A stretch of 64,000 nt of DNA from Ktedonobacteria bacterium brp13 (GTDB lineage Bacteria; Chloroflexota; Ktedonobacteria; Ktedonobacterales; Ktedonobacteraceae): the NCBI GenBank assembly GCA_015099395.1, contig AP024096.1:6365485-6429484 (forward strand). The letters run 5' to 3'. The translations under genes were made by a program, and so were the position numbers. This document shows, in pieces, positions 27,367 through 37,202 of this stretch (the first letter of the stretch is position 1; the number at the start of each line of letters is the position of its first letter). Below the pieces are notes generated by a model, which was not told where the DNA came from, searched no databases, and was given only the letters and a program-made list of their open reading frames with translations.

Positions 27367-27474
27367 ACTATAGAGAGCAATCATGATGATCAGAGCCAGC
27401 CAGATAAACACGATATAATGGAGAGCATCTCCCTGGCTATAGGTTGAAAAGAGCGTGCTGTTCTTTTAGGCAAG

Positions 27475-27890
27475 TTACTCCTGGCTCTCATTTTTCTTCA
27501 GACTGTTACTCTTTGCTACGGCCTGGTCGAGTGTCCCGATAAATTTGATTGTGTGATCTGGTAGCGTATCGTGGCTACCTGATAGCAGGGCGGCGAAGTT
27601 GCTGACAGTTTCAGCGATTGTGAGATACTCGCCAGGGATCTCTGAAAACGCTTCGGCAACGGTGAAATGCGTCGAAACCAACCAGGAAATGCTTGCGGCT
27701 CGTGTAGCGCAGGCAGGTGGAGATAGGCTTCGATAAAGGCTTCCTGCGCTACGTCTTCTGCCATTTGAACGTCTCCAAGCATGGTGTATGCGGACACATA
27801 AGCCATGCCCTGAAAGCGTTGAACGATATCACTGAAGGCGTTCAGATCTCCTGCTTGTGCGGCTGTGACCAGTGTATCAAGTGCTTCCAT
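27475..27890 (-). pseudogene. ECF-like RNA polymerase sigma factor, broken
   Basis: From an ATG at 27890 (GGGAGGGAGATG upstream) the frame encodes a good sigma-70 region 2: AGDLNAFSDIVQRFQGMAYVSAYTMLGD, AEDVAQEAFIEAYLHL, FPGWFRR. After FPGWFRR the expected linker and region 4 (-35 recognition helix-turn-helix) are missing. The frame shifts into unrelated sequence and stops at 27516, and another frame continues to about 27475. With no region 4 the product could not act as a normal sigma factor. Confidence 0.7.
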
Positions 27891-28066
27891 CTGTACATCT
27901 CCCTCCCTTTTTCCTTTGCTACATACAGGTGCCATCTTCTGTGAAAAAGGTTACCATCTATTTGAAAGGGAGCGTCACAGAGTATACGGTTACACAAAAA
28001 GAAGGGCCAGGTTTATCTGGCTGGACCAATGATAGAACCCGGCCTTCTCTATGCATACGTGATTGC

Positions 28067-28309
28067 TTATTGCTTATAGTTTTCTACTGTATTGGCATCG
28101 CGTTCGTGCGCATCGTCTGGATTGAGCCCTGCGTTTCGACGTGCCCGGCGCTGGCGTAAGAGATCCCAACACTGATCCAGGCTCACTTCGATCTTTTTTG
28201 CGCGCTCGCGCTGATCACCTTGAATTTTCCCCTCTTCTTCAAGCTGAAGGAGTTTATGCTCCTCATCGACCAATGCCTGTATATGCTGCATAATCTCTTG
28301 ATCGTTCAT
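28067..28309 (-). CDS. DUF2630 family protein
   Basis: 80 aa, highly charged and helical: ALVDEEHKLLQLEEEGKI and the conserved LDQCWDLLRQRRARRNAGLNPDDA. The family is common in Actinobacteria and Chloroflexota with no assigned function. GAGGGAAGAC precedes the ATG. Full length. Confidence 0.88.
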   Translation of the reverse strand: MNDQEIMQHIQALVDEEHKLLQLEEEGKIQGDQRERAKKIEVSLDQCWDLLRQRRARRNAGLNPDDAHERDANTVENYKQ

Positions 28310-28442
28310 GTCTTCCCTCTACTTTGCATGCAATGTTGAGTAAATGACTATCTCATTAAGACAATCGTAAATGTCGCTCTTGTAACTCGCAAGCTCATGC
28401 GAGTAAGCGGAAATCTCACTATAATGAATACGCAACAGAGTG

Positions 28443-31400
28443 TCAAGCCGGACATATCCAGAAAAAGGGACAGTCAGGGCAGTTGTAAGGCTGATTGGGG
28501 CGAGCGGTGTAATCGTTGCGTTCAAGCCCGGCGATCGCTTGCTCTATCCCATCGTAGAGACCCTGCTCTTTGCGACTGGTCATCGTAATCGGGACCCGTT
28601 CGCTTGTACTCAAGTTATGGCTGTGTAGTTCTCCCTTTTGCTCCGGGTAGTGCTTACGAATGGCCAGCGCATAGAATAGTTCACGAGTGGTGGCTGGAGG
28701 CTTGTCTTTGCTTTTTCCATAGCGTGTACGAACAAATGCTACTGGCTGTGTGTTCTTATTCGTACTCTCCTGTGTGTCCTCTTGCTGCATCTCGACGCGA
28801 TCTACCGGGACGCTAATAGTCTTACCGGCTACCTCTACATCGAATTTGAGGTGGAGCTGTACCCTGGCAGTGTCCTGACTGCTGTTTGTCTGCGTATGCA
28901 GTTGGCGGCGCACGCTCTCAACAATCTCCTGTCCATGCTCTGTGTAGAGAGTTGCGAAAGGCATTGTATCTCCACCGAGTGTTTGCCAGTGCTGGTTGTA
29001 CATCGTAACGATCTCTTCCTGGCTTGGTGGAGACACAGCCTCCTGCTCTTTGCTGGACTCCATACGCCGGTGCATCTCCTCTACCGTTTTCTGTGTTGCC
29101 TGCCGGAATAAGGAGTAGGCGTTAGGGTCGCTGGAGAAGCGGTAGATCTCCCCATAGGCATACTTACGAGGGCAATTCTGATACGTCTCTATCGCATAGA
29201 CACTGAGTTGCGTGTTACGCATCGCGTTGATAAACTCTTCACCTGGCTGACTACCTGCAGTTGCTATGCCTTCGTCTTCTGGATCGAACAATGTCGTGAC
29301 GTCGTTGCTGATAGTGATATTGTGTATGGGGTGCGTATGCTCCCATGAGAGTCGGGTGATACGTTCACCCGGGATGCTGGCCTCCAGGGCGTCGAGATAG
29401 GGTGAGCGGTTGTACTTCATTTTGCCATAGCGTTCACTGTGGCTCAGCACAAGATGATCGCGTGCACGGGTAATCCCTACATAGAAGAGGCAGGCCTCGC
29501 CGCTCTCATGGCTGCTCCCACCTGACATCCCTGTCAGCAATGCGATGGGTGCACTGACCGGTGATGGGCGAACCTGTGATGGGAAGCGTCGCTGCGCCAG
29601 TCCAGGCAGATAGACGATGGGAAACTCCAGTCCTTTGCTGGCATGGACCGTCATTACACGTATCATATCTGGCTGTCCCGTGCCTTCTTCATCACTGTTC
29701 TGACGACCTCCGTTGTCCTGCCGTAGACGTACCAGCAGACTGAGATATTCGAGTAAGCCTTTGATCTGCTCTTCCATAGGAAGCTTGCTTTTACTCTGTT
29801 GTTGTGTGTCTGTCTGTTCTTCAGATGAGGCGTGCTCTGCGGGCGTAGGGATCGTGTTGTCTATCGATTGGCGCTGGCTCTGTTGCTGATCAAAATGGCG
29901 TGCCATCTGTAGTAGACGCTGATAGTCGGAGATGCGTGCTCGGCGTTGTTTGTCGGTAAGTGTCGTAGCTGCCACGGAGCCAGGTATGGGTAGCAAAAGA
30001 TCACGGAGCAGGTTGGTCTCGATCAATAAATATTGTGCCAGTAGTGACCAGGTATCCTGTGCCTGTTGCATGAGTGTGCGCATGATCTCAGAGATCCGTA
30101 ACAGTGAATGACGTCCCTCTGTGCTCATTGAGAGTGGGGCAATACCATCGCGTAGCAGTTGGCGTACAGAGGTTTTTGTGTTACGCGCTGAGAGCAGGAT
30201 AGCCTCGATATCTTCCTGGCTCAAAGGATGTTCCGCAATGCGTCCGCTACGCAGGAGGCCCATGCCACTTTCATTACTGAGCAGGAGCAGGAGCGAGATT
30301 AGATCCTTAATATGTTCCTGATCCAGCACACCTCCCTGCTCAATAACCGGGAGGTTGGCACTGGCGATAGCACGTGATATTTTCTGGGCATGAGCGCGCG
30401 TGCGGCAGAGGACGATCATGTCACGATATGCATAGCCTTGCTGATATTTATCGCGCATATCCTGAATCAGACCTGCTATCTCATGGCGTTCGTCGTTGGC
30501 GGTGGCTAGGGTGACATAGGCATTGAGCGCAGTCTGGCGTACCGACTGATTTTCAAGATGTTTTGTATCCATCTCCAGGTGTTGTGCGCGGAAGGCCTCA
30601 GCCAGCGTAACCAGGTCTGGGAGCGAGCGATAGTTGCGGCTAAGCGGAAAGACATGTGCAGCGGGAAAGTCCTGCGTGAATTGTTGAATATTGGCCGGAG
30701 AGGCACCACGGAAACCATAGATTGCCTGGTTTGCATCCCCGACCACCCAGACGCGCTGTTCCTGACCTGCCAATTCGCGTAGTAGCACGCCACTGGCTCG
30801 GTTCACATCCTGGAACTCGTCAACAAGGATATGCTGATAGCGTTCTTGTATATGTTGACGTATCTCAGGATAGCTACGGAGCAGGTTGATAGCCAGCATT
30901 AAGAGGCCACCGAAGTCGGTATCACCGCGTCGCTTCAGCTCTTGCTCGTAGAGCCTATAGACGCTCGCTATCTCCTGTACTTTTTCAGCGGTCAGCAGCA
31001 TCTCTTCATCTGTGGCCTGCGCGCGCAGGCTTTGCGCGAGTTGGGCATATTCGTCAGGTGTTACCAACTCATCTTTAGCCCTTGAAATCACTTTCAGTAG
31101 GTCGGAAAAATGGAATGTGGGTGAGTACAGTTTCTGATAATGACGTAGTCTCAGCGTATCGGTCTGTTGCTGAAGGATATAGTGACCTTCGGCCTCGTCG
31201 ATCAGTGTAAAATCGTCGCGCAGGCCAGCCTGTGCCGCGTATTCACGCAATAGATCAGCACAGAAAGCATGGAATGTACTGATGTGTGGAAAATCCGGTT
31301 GCCGTTCCTGGTCTATAGTAAGTACCTGACGTAGACGCTCCTCCATCTCTTGCGTTGCTTTACGTGAGAAGGTGAGTGCCAGGATCGCCTGTGGTGGAAC

Positions 31401-32279
31401 CTCAAGCGTATTTACCAGGTACTCGACACGCCCGATCAGTGTGCTGGTCTTGCCGCTACCGGGACCAGCAACGATCAAAGCTGGTGTTGGAGCAGTGATT
31501 GCAGCTTGCTGAAAATCGTCGTACTGTTTCTTATTGGTTGGTGGAGGTGTTGGACCACTGTCTGCCGTCTGCTCTTCTGCCTCTGTTGAGCCTGCTTGTG
31601 CGGCGGGTGGTTGTGTGAGCAGTGCGTCATCGACGTAGAGTCCCGCCAGGCGATTGAGTAGTGCGATCGGTGAGACCTGAAAACGTGTGGCAAGCTTACG
31701 TGCTGCGACACCTTCGTGTAGATAGAGCGCGATGAGTCGTGCACGTGGCATCAAGAGTTCGGCTGCGAAGATATTGGCCATCAATTCACGTTCGCTCCGT
31801 GGACTATAGCCATGTGCGCCGAGTACTTCGCGGATTTGCTCCTGCTCTTGAAAGCCAGCCAGATCCTCTTGCACATCGGCTTCCTGGCAAGGCTGCGCCC
31901 GTGAGATCTGCGGCCAGCGGGTATGCATCTCACTTTGTAACAGGAGCGTTGCATACTGTGGTGCGATATCGAGTAAGCGGCGACCGCCCTGACAGTGAAA
32001 GAGAGCATGACCGATCTCATGGGCCAGTGTAAAACGGAGCAGGTTAGTTGAGAGGTCGCGGCGTAGCCAGATGAGATTCTCATCTTCATCAGCATCCATA
32101 AACCCATACGTACCCTGAGGATAGTCCTGTTGATCGAAGGTAGCAACCTCTAAGTTGAGCCATGCAGCAATTTCCTGAAGAGGAGTAACATCATTATTCC
32201 ATTGGGGATGTGCTTTGCGATATTCCTGTAAAATAAGGACTGCAGAAGCCTCCACAGTCTCAATCAATGCATAATCCAC
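28443..32279 (-). CDS. ImmA/IrrE metalloprotease - UvrD/PcrA helicase - Fe-S PD-(D/E)XK nuclease fusion
   Basis: 1278 aa from a GTG at 32279 with AGGAG 6 bases upstream (a TTG at 32324 is the only longer option). N-terminal IrrE-type zinc peptidase: FTLAHEIGHALFH with HEIGH near 87-91, and a later LMANIFAAELLMPRA typical of ImmA. Then a UvrD-type SF1 helicase: GPGSGKTST near 270, HTFHAFC, LVDEFQDVNRA near 488, GDANQAIYGFRGA, and VMTVHASKGLEFPIVYLPG. The C-terminus has a lone Cys (NCPRKYAYGEIY, near 1034) and a final CPDCPFFWIC (C-x2-C-x5-C), the 4Fe-4S arrangement of AddB/Cas4-type RecB nucleases. IrrE proteins cleave or sense repressors in DNA-damage or mobile-element control, so a repair or defence helicase-nuclease is inferred. 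Confidence 0.9.
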   Translation of the reverse strand: MDYALIETVEASAVLILQEYRKAHPQWNNDVTPLQEIAAWLNLEVATFDQQDYPQGTYGFMDADEDENLIWLRRDLSTNLLRFTLAHEIGHALFHCQGGRRLLDIAPQYATLLLQSEMHTRWPQISRAQPCQEADVQEDLAGFQEQEQIREVLGAHGYSPRSERELMANIFAAELLMPRARLIALYLHEGVAARKLATRFQVSPIALLNRLAGLYVDDALLTQPPAAQAGSTEAEEQTADSGPTPPPTNKKQYDDFQQAAITAPTPALIVAGPGSGKTSTLIGRVEYLVNTLEVPPQAILALTFSRKATQEMEERLRQVLTIDQERQPDFPHISTFHAFCADLLREYAAQAGLRDDFTLIDEAEGHYILQQQTDTLRLRHYQKLYSPTFHFSDLLKVISRAKDELVTPDEYAQLAQSLRAQATDEEMLLTAEKVQEIASVYRLYEQELKRRGDTDFGGLLMLAINLLRSYPEIRQHIQERYQHILVDEFQDVNRASGVLLRELAGQEQRVWVVGDANQAIYGFRGASPANIQQFTQDFPAAHVFPLSRNYRSLPDLVTLAEAFRAQHLEMDTKHLENQSVRQTALNAYVTLATANDERHEIAGLIQDMRDKYQQGYAYRDMIVLCRTRAHAQKISRAIASANLPVIEQGGVLDQEHIKDLISLLLLLSNESGMGLLRSGRIAEHPLSQEDIEAILLSARNTKTSVRQLLRDGIAPLSMSTEGRHSLLRISEIMRTLMQQAQDTWSLLAQYLLIETNLLRDLLLPIPGSVAATTLTDKQRRARISDYQRLLQMARHFDQQQSQRQSIDNTIPTPAEHASSEEQTDTQQQSKSKLPMEEQIKGLLEYLSLLVRLRQDNGGRQNSDEEGTGQPDMIRVMTVHASKGLEFPIVYLPGLAQRRFPSQVRPSPVSAPIALLTGMSGGSSHESGEACLFYVGITRARDHLVLSHSERYGKMKYNRSPYLDALEASIPGERITRLSWEHTHPIHNITISNDVTTLFDPEDEGIATAGSQPGEEFINAMRNTQLSVYAIETYQNCPRKYAYGEIYRFSSDPNAYSLFRQATQKTVEEMHRRMESSKEQEAVSPPSQEEIVTMYNQHWQTLGGDTMPFATLYTEHGQEIVESVRRQLHTQTNSSQDTARVQLHLKFDVEVAGKTISVPVDRVEMQQEDTQESTNKNTQPVAFVRTRYGKSKDKPPATTRELFYALAIRKHYPEQKGELHSHNLSTSERVPITMTSRKEQGLYDGIEQAIAGLERNDYTARPNQPYNCPDCPFFWICPA

Positions 32280-32582
32280 AGCATGCTCCTGGTAAAGCAC
32301 ACCAACCTGATCGGCGTGCAGCAAATGTTGTTATTGGGATGTTTTCATCGTAAATAAAGAGAACTGGGTGTGCGGAGCCCAACATATAGAACTTATCTAT
32401 TTTATAGTATACCGCATTTTGATGGAGAGTGTGGACAGAGTGTGGACAGCGTGGGGACCTTATGCCATGGATATTTCAGATAGCCGTGGATAACGTCTAC
32501 TTTTCTCAAATGTCGTGTTCTCTGATATAATAATGCGCACATACAAGGTAGTGCTCTATATTTTTGAACGAGGAACTTCAAG

Positions 32583-33257
32583 ATGGATGCAGAAGAAATT
32601 CTTGCACAGATACGTGCTCAGCAACAATCTGCTCATGACTGGACTGTTTTCCCATTGCTTAGACGCAAAGTGATTAGCGGTATTGTCGGATGGGTATTTG
32701 GTATCCTCTTCGGCCTACTGCTTTTGCTGCTCGTTGTCCCGAATGTTATCCCCGTTAATTATCAACATGGTGTACCGGCTGCGATTGTGACGACATTCCT
32801 GCTGATAGTCTTACTTTTTATCGTTGTTGGTAGCGTCTGGATGTTGATCACTGACTCTATTCGCCTACGCAATGCAGAGCGGTATCTGATCGTACTGACG
32901 GAACAGGACTATATCAAGCAAGAGGGTGCGAAGATCACGCAGGTACCCCTGAATGCGGTTCAGCATGTTACAGCGCGCGGTCGTGCCCCCGTTGATCGTA
33001 CTGTTCCTACTCGGGATGAGAATATGCCGAATGCTGGAGAGAATCTCAAAGGCTTCTTCATTGGGCGTAATAACACAGCGAAAGGCCAGCGTGATAGACG
33101 CCGCCGTTCACGTACACCATCATCACTAGCCTTCCTGGATACTCGTTCAAATAAAGAAGTCACTGTCGTCAGTGATGATGCCTATGGTGATCCCTACGCG
33201 ATCGGTGGAGAGCTTAAACGACGTGTAGCAATGGTGCAGACAACGAATATTCTCTAG
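32583..33257 (+). CDS. Two-helix membrane protein with basic cytoplasmic tail, unknown function
   Basis: 224 aa. Two membrane helices (about 33-55 and 65-88: GWVFGILFGLLLLLLVVPNV and AAIVTTFLLIVLLFIVVG) precede a soluble part. The soluble part resembles a bacterial PH-like strand pattern (RYLIVLTEQDYIKQEG ... VPLNAVQHVTARGR). It then has a strongly basic stretch (RDRRRRSRTPSS) and a conserved-looking end. GAGGAACTTCAAG precedes the ATG. Family not recognised with certainty. Confidence 0.7.
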   Translation: MDAEEILAQIRAQQQSAHDWTVFPLLRRKVISGIVGWVFGILFGLLLLLLVVPNVIPVNYQHGVPAAIVTTFLLIVLLFIVVGSVWMLITDSIRLRNAERYLIVLTEQDYIKQEGAKITQVPLNAVQHVTARGRAPVDRTVPTRDENMPNAGENLKGFFIGRNNTAKGQRDRRRRSRTPSSLAFLDTRSNKEVTVVSDDAYGDPYAIGGELKRRVAMVQTTNIL

Positions 33258-33337
33258 GGTCTTCCTGTGGCTCCTGTGAGCCGGTATAGATTGATAGGTA
33301 GTAATTGATACTGGTTGATAGCAGGATCTGCTGAGAA

Positions 33338-33381
33338 GAAGGAGAGGGCAAAAATGCAGAAGAACGCCCTCTCCTTCTGCA
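33338..33381 (+). other. Overlapping alternative hairpins in the 497-base gap
   Basis: GAAGGAGAGGGC (33338-33349) pairs perfectly with GCCCTCTCCTTC (33366-33377), while TGCAGAAG (33355-33362) pairs with CTTCTGCA (33374-33381). The two stems exclude one another. No T-run follows, so it is not a standard terminator. The rest of 33258-33754 contains no gene I can support. Confidence 0.5.
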
Positions 33382-33754
33382 TAGGGCGAAATATGCGACA
33401 CTGACATGAAGGGTAAGGTAGCATTGCTGAGCTTCCAAAGAAGATGATTTCTTTCGCCTTGTAAACGTTCTTCCCCCTTTTGTTTTTTTCTCCAACTTCC
33501 AACTTCCAGGCGTCTTCTCATGGAGAAACCAGATGTGATGACAATAAGAAAAGGTGCCTCCCCACGATAGGTTCAAGGTGGAGTCAACTGAGAGACTGTG
33601 AGTATCGTTCAACTCCTAGAAGGTAGTTTCCTGGCTGGCATGGTTTATTGAAAATTAGAGAACAGAGGATATTGTGTGGTGTTTGTGATGTGGCTTCTTC
33701 CTCCTGCAAATGATATGTGACGTGAGCAAGCCATGATTCTTCCATGATGAACTG

Positions 33755-34189
33755 GTGACCATTGCGGCAGAAGAGATTGAAGTGGGAACGGAGATTGTGG
33801 TCAAGCCCGGCGAACTAGTTCCTGTTGACGGTGTGGTCACTTCTGGCTCGTCCAGCATGAGCGAGGCCGATCTCACAGGAGAACCAGTGCCTGTGCGCAA
33901 AATGGCTGGCATGTTCGTTCTCTCAGGGAGTGTGAACCTGGATGGGGTCGTGGAGATCCGCGCCAGTAAACGCAGTGCAGAGAGTCAATACGCGCAAATT
34001 GTGCATCTGGGTCGGCGCGTCATGCGTGTGGCGGTGCAAGGAATCTGGGTTGGCATCGGCTTGAGTGGCATCGCGATGCTGTTTGCTGCCTTTGGCTTTA
34101 TTGCCCCAGCAGCAGGAGCATTGTTGCAAGAAGGCATTGATGTGCTGGTTATTCTCAATGCCTTACGGGTGGGAAGAATTACTTTTTGA
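33755..34189 (+). pseudogene. P1B-type (heavy-metal) ATPase, internally deleted remnant
   Basis: The frame encodes a heavy-metal ATPase actuator domain (GTEIVVKPGELVPVDGVVTSG, EADLTGEPVPV with the TGE motif, SESQYAQIV). It is joined directly to the last two membrane helices of the same family (VGIGLSGIAMLFAAFGFIAPAAGALLQEGIDVLVILNALR). TM1-4, TM5-6 with the CPC metal site, the DKTGT phosphorylation domain and the nucleotide domain are absent. A stop lies just upstream in frame, so the N-terminus is lost too. It cannot transport. The actuator and C-terminal parts align to one ancestor, so this is a deletion rather than two genes. Confidence 0.85.
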
Positions 34190-34254
34190 GTGTATTCTTG
34201 TACAAGATCAGCGAGTAACGCATGAAACACTTTGTCAACAGAAACTCTGGGACA

Positions 34255-36708
34255 ATGAACCAGACGCTTCAAGGGCTCTCCACGCACGAAGTTGAAGTTC
34301 AGCGTGCGGCTGGGCATGGCGCGGTCATGCCTCCTCCGACGAGTCGCACCTATGCCCAGATTATTCGTGAGGATGTGTTTACCCTGATTAACAATCTGTT
34401 GTTCGTGCTTTGTGCAGCCCTGCTCCTCATGGGCCAGATCTCCGAGGCTGTTGTTTCTGCTGGGGCGGTGCTCTTCAATGTGGTGATCAGTGTCGTTCAG
34501 GAGATCCGTGCCAAGCGAGCGCTTGATCGGATCGCCTTGCTGACGCGTCCCAGGGCGACCGTGATCCGGGATGGGCAGGAGCAATCTATTGATCCAGGAG
34601 CGCTTGTCCAAAATGACCTGCTGATGCTGCGTACAGGGGATCAGGTTGTTGTGGATGGATCAATCATCAGCGAAGGCTACGTAGAGATTGACGAGTCACT
34701 GCTGACGGGCGAATCCGAACCGATCATGAAGCAATTTGGCGATCTACTCTCCTCTGGCAGTTTCTGCCTTTCTGGAACAGCTTGCTATCGTGCCGAGCGT
34801 GTCGGGATGGCGAGTGTCGCCGGTCAGTTGACGGCCAAAGTCCGTGCCTTCCGCCGGACCTTCACTCCTTTACAGTGGCAAATCACAGTGGTGATTCAAT
34901 CGTTGCTTATGGTCGCACTGTATATCGAGATTATTCTCCTTATGATCGCGTTGGCAAACCAAACTGCCCTGGTTGAGGTGGTGCGCATGTCCGTAATTGT
35001 CGTAAGTATCGTTCCCATCGGCCTCTTCCTGGCAACCAGCGTGGCTTATGCTTTGGGGGCCTTTCGTTTGGCTGGCAAGAGCGCGTTGGTACAACGCCTG
35101 AGTGCTGTGGAGTCGCTCAGCAATGTGGATGTGTTGTGTCTGGATAAAACCGGGACTATTACAACGAACACATTGGTTCTGGAGCAGATGCATCCCTTTA
35201 ACCGCAGCGAGGCGGAATTGCGGCACCTCCTGGCCCTGTATGTCGCGCATACCTCTGGCAGGAATGCGACCAGTCTCGCGATTGAGGCGGCATGTGCCTC
35301 CCAGCATAGCCACTCGTCCTTGCATGTTCGTGAAGAAATCGCCTTTTCCTCTGAACGAAAGTGGAGCGCCTTATCGATCGAAGATCCACCGTATCAGGGT
35401 GTCTACGTTCTTGGAGCCCCTGAAATGCTGCTGCCTGCTTTTCGCTCCGCAACGGACCTGGGCCTTTTCGCTGATGAAGAAACCAGGCGAGGGAGACGCG
35501 TGCTCCTCTTTGCCTTCACCCGCAACCTCGTACCTTTGCAGGTAATCGGCGAGAAGCCAGTATTACCTGCGGATCTCCTTCCATTAGGAATGGTCAGTTT
35601 GCGAGATGAACTGCGCCACGATGTTCAGAAGGTGCTGGCGGGTTTCTCTGAGGTGGGAGTGCAGATGAAGATCCTTTCAGGAGATCACCCACAGACCGTC
35701 GCAACCCTGGCCCGGCAGATCGGAATATCCGGGACAGAACAGGTGATTTCTGGTAGCGAACTAGAGCAGATGGACGAGGGACAACTCCTCCAGGTCGTCG
35801 AAGATACCACTATCTTCGGACGTATCACGCCCCAGCAGAAAGAACGGTTGGTGCAGGCGCTACGTAGTCATCATCACTACGTAGCCATGATTGGAGATGG
35901 CGTCAATGATCTCCTCTCTTTGAAGCAAGCCGATCTTGGCATTGCTATGGAAAGTGGCAGCCAGGCCACACGAGGATTGGCTGATATCGTCTTACTCAAC
36001 GATTCCTTTGCGGCTCTTCCTGCTGCGTTTGCCGAAGGACAGCGCATCCGCAATGGCATGGAAAGCGCCATGAAGCTCTTTTTGACGCGAGTGCTCTATC
36101 TGGCGTTGTTGCTACTGACTATTCCTATGCTTGGGGCGTTCCCTTTCGCGCCCAAGCAAAAAGCCTTGATCACATTTGAGACCATCGGCATCATGGCGGT
36201 TGCTCTGGCTGCCTGGGCGCATCCGGGACCCCCTTCTCGACACGGATTGGGACACCTGCTCCTGCATTTTGCGCTTCCTGCGGCGGTTAGCTTAAGCCTG
36301 ATCGCCTTTGGCATCTACTTGCTGACCTTCTTTCATGCGCTGCAGCAGATAGGTGAGAGTAGCGCTGACGCACAACTGCTTGCCCAGAGCGCATTGACGA
36401 CGTTTGCTGTGTGTAGCGGATTGCTGCTGGTACCCTTTGTGGTGCCACCTGCCAGATGGTGGGCTGGAGGGAGCAATCTCAGCAGTGATTGGCGACCAAC
36501 CCTACTGGCTGCGGGACTCCTGGTGGTCTATCTGGGCGTAATCGCGTTTCCTCCGTTGCGGACGTTCTTCAGCCTGGCAGCACTTCATCCTATCGACTAT
36601 CTCTTCATTGGAGCCGCAGCGTTGCTGTGGAGTATCATTCAGCGCTGGCTCTGGCGTGCTCATATCCTTGAGCGTCTGCTACACCTTCCATGGGAAGACA
36701 AAGCGTGA
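34255..36708 (+). CDS. Cation-transporting P-type ATPase (CtpE-like)
   Basis: About 817 aa from the ATG at 34255 (an in-frame ATG at 34222 is also possible). Actuator motif LLTGESEP near 149, phosphorylation site CLDKTGT near 297, hinge MIGDGVND near 547, and about ten membrane helices with four at the C-terminus. The membrane sequence PIGLFLATSVAYALG and the segment LVQRLSAVESLSNVDVL fit the CtpE/P-type subfamily of Actinobacteria, reported to handle Ca or Mg rather than heavy metals (no CPC). Substrate assignment is inference. It follows the P1B remnant by about 65 bases but belongs to a different subfamily. The C-terminal 230 residues are unusually hydrophobic. Confidence 0.85.
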   Translation: MNQTLQGLSTHEVEVQRAAGHGAVMPPPTSRTYAQIIREDVFTLINNLLFVLCAALLLMGQISEAVVSAGAVLFNVVISVVQEIRAKRALDRIALLTRPRATVIRDGQEQSIDPGALVQNDLLMLRTGDQVVVDGSIISEGYVEIDESLLTGESEPIMKQFGDLLSSGSFCLSGTACYRAERVGMASVAGQLTAKVRAFRRTFTPLQWQITVVIQSLLMVALYIEIILLMIALANQTALVEVVRMSVIVVSIVPIGLFLATSVAYALGAFRLAGKSALVQRLSAVESLSNVDVLCLDKTGTITTNTLVLEQMHPFNRSEAELRHLLALYVAHTSGRNATSLAIEAACASQHSHSSLHVREEIAFSSERKWSALSIEDPPYQGVYVLGAPEMLLPAFRSATDLGLFADEETRRGRRVLLFAFTRNLVPLQVIGEKPVLPADLLPLGMVSLRDELRHDVQKVLAGFSEVGVQMKILSGDHPQTVATLARQIGISGTEQVISGSELEQMDEGQLLQVVEDTTIFGRITPQQKERLVQALRSHHHYVAMIGDGVNDLLSLKQADLGIAMESGSQATRGLADIVLLNDSFAALPAAFAEGQRIRNGMESAMKLFLTRVLYLALLLLTIPMLGAFPFAPKQKALITFETIGIMAVALAAWAHPGPPSRHGLGHLLLHFALPAAVSLSLIAFGIYLLTFFHALQQIGESSADAQLLAQSALTTFAVCSGLLLVPFVVPPARWWAGGSNLSSDWRPTLLAAGLLVVYLGVIAFPPLRTFFSLAALHPIDYLFIGAAALLWSIIQRWLWRAHILERLLHLPWEDKA

Positions 36709-36744
36709 GAATTTCTACGTTGAGGAGAAAAGGACAACAAAAAA

Positions 36745-36765
36745 AGGCGATCGTTACGATCACCT
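36745..36765 (-). terminator. Intrinsic terminator of the rRNA/tRNA operon
   Basis: On the minus strand AGGTGATCG-TAA-CGATCGCCT forms a 9-bp stem (one wobble) followed by a run of seven or more T, 11 bases after the last tRNA-Ile. Confidence 0.9.
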
Positions 36766-36775
36766 TCTATTTGGA

Positions 36776-36849
36776 TGGGCCTTCCTGGACTCGAACCAGG
36801 GACCTCAGTCTTATCAGGACTGCGCTCTAACCACCTGAGCTAAAGGCCC
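36776..36849 (-). tRNA. tRNA-Ile (GAT), second copy of the operon
   Basis: 74 nt. Acceptor GGGCCTT/AAGGCCC, D-arm GCTC...GAGC, anticodon stem CAGTC/GACTG with loop CTGATAA (anticodon GAT), T-arm CCTGG-TTCGAGT-CCAGG. CCA is not encoded. Identical to the copy at 37203. Confidence 0.97.
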
Positions 36850-36885
36850 AGTCTTGTGAATTGCCGCCCGTACAAGCGGGTGGAA

Positions 36886-37001
<116 letters not shown>

Positions 37002-37042
37002 ACCCGCGTGTACAAACGACGAGTGTGAGAGAAAACTCTCGG

Positions 37043-37115
37043 TGGAGATGAGGAGACTCGAACTCCTGACCTCTGCCGTGCAAAGGCAGCGCTCTACCAA
37101 CTAAGCTACATCCCC
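37043..37115 (-). tRNA. tRNA-Ala (TGC)
   Basis: 73 nt. Acceptor GGGGATG/CATCTCC with one wobble, anticodon stem CTGCC/GGCAG with loop TTTGCAC (anticodon TGC), T-arm AGGAG-TTCGAGT-CTCCT. CCA not encoded. Confidence 0.97.
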
Positions 37116-37202
37116 ATTAAGTTACATTCCCATATAGATAATACCAGATTATCCAATGGCTGTCTATAGTCTAAAGATAAAATCCTAAGATTATAAACCG
37201 GG

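Noticed and set aside
28604..29111. Plus-strand open frames inside the helicase fusion gene
   Set aside because: Antisense shadows of a clearly coding minus-strand gene.
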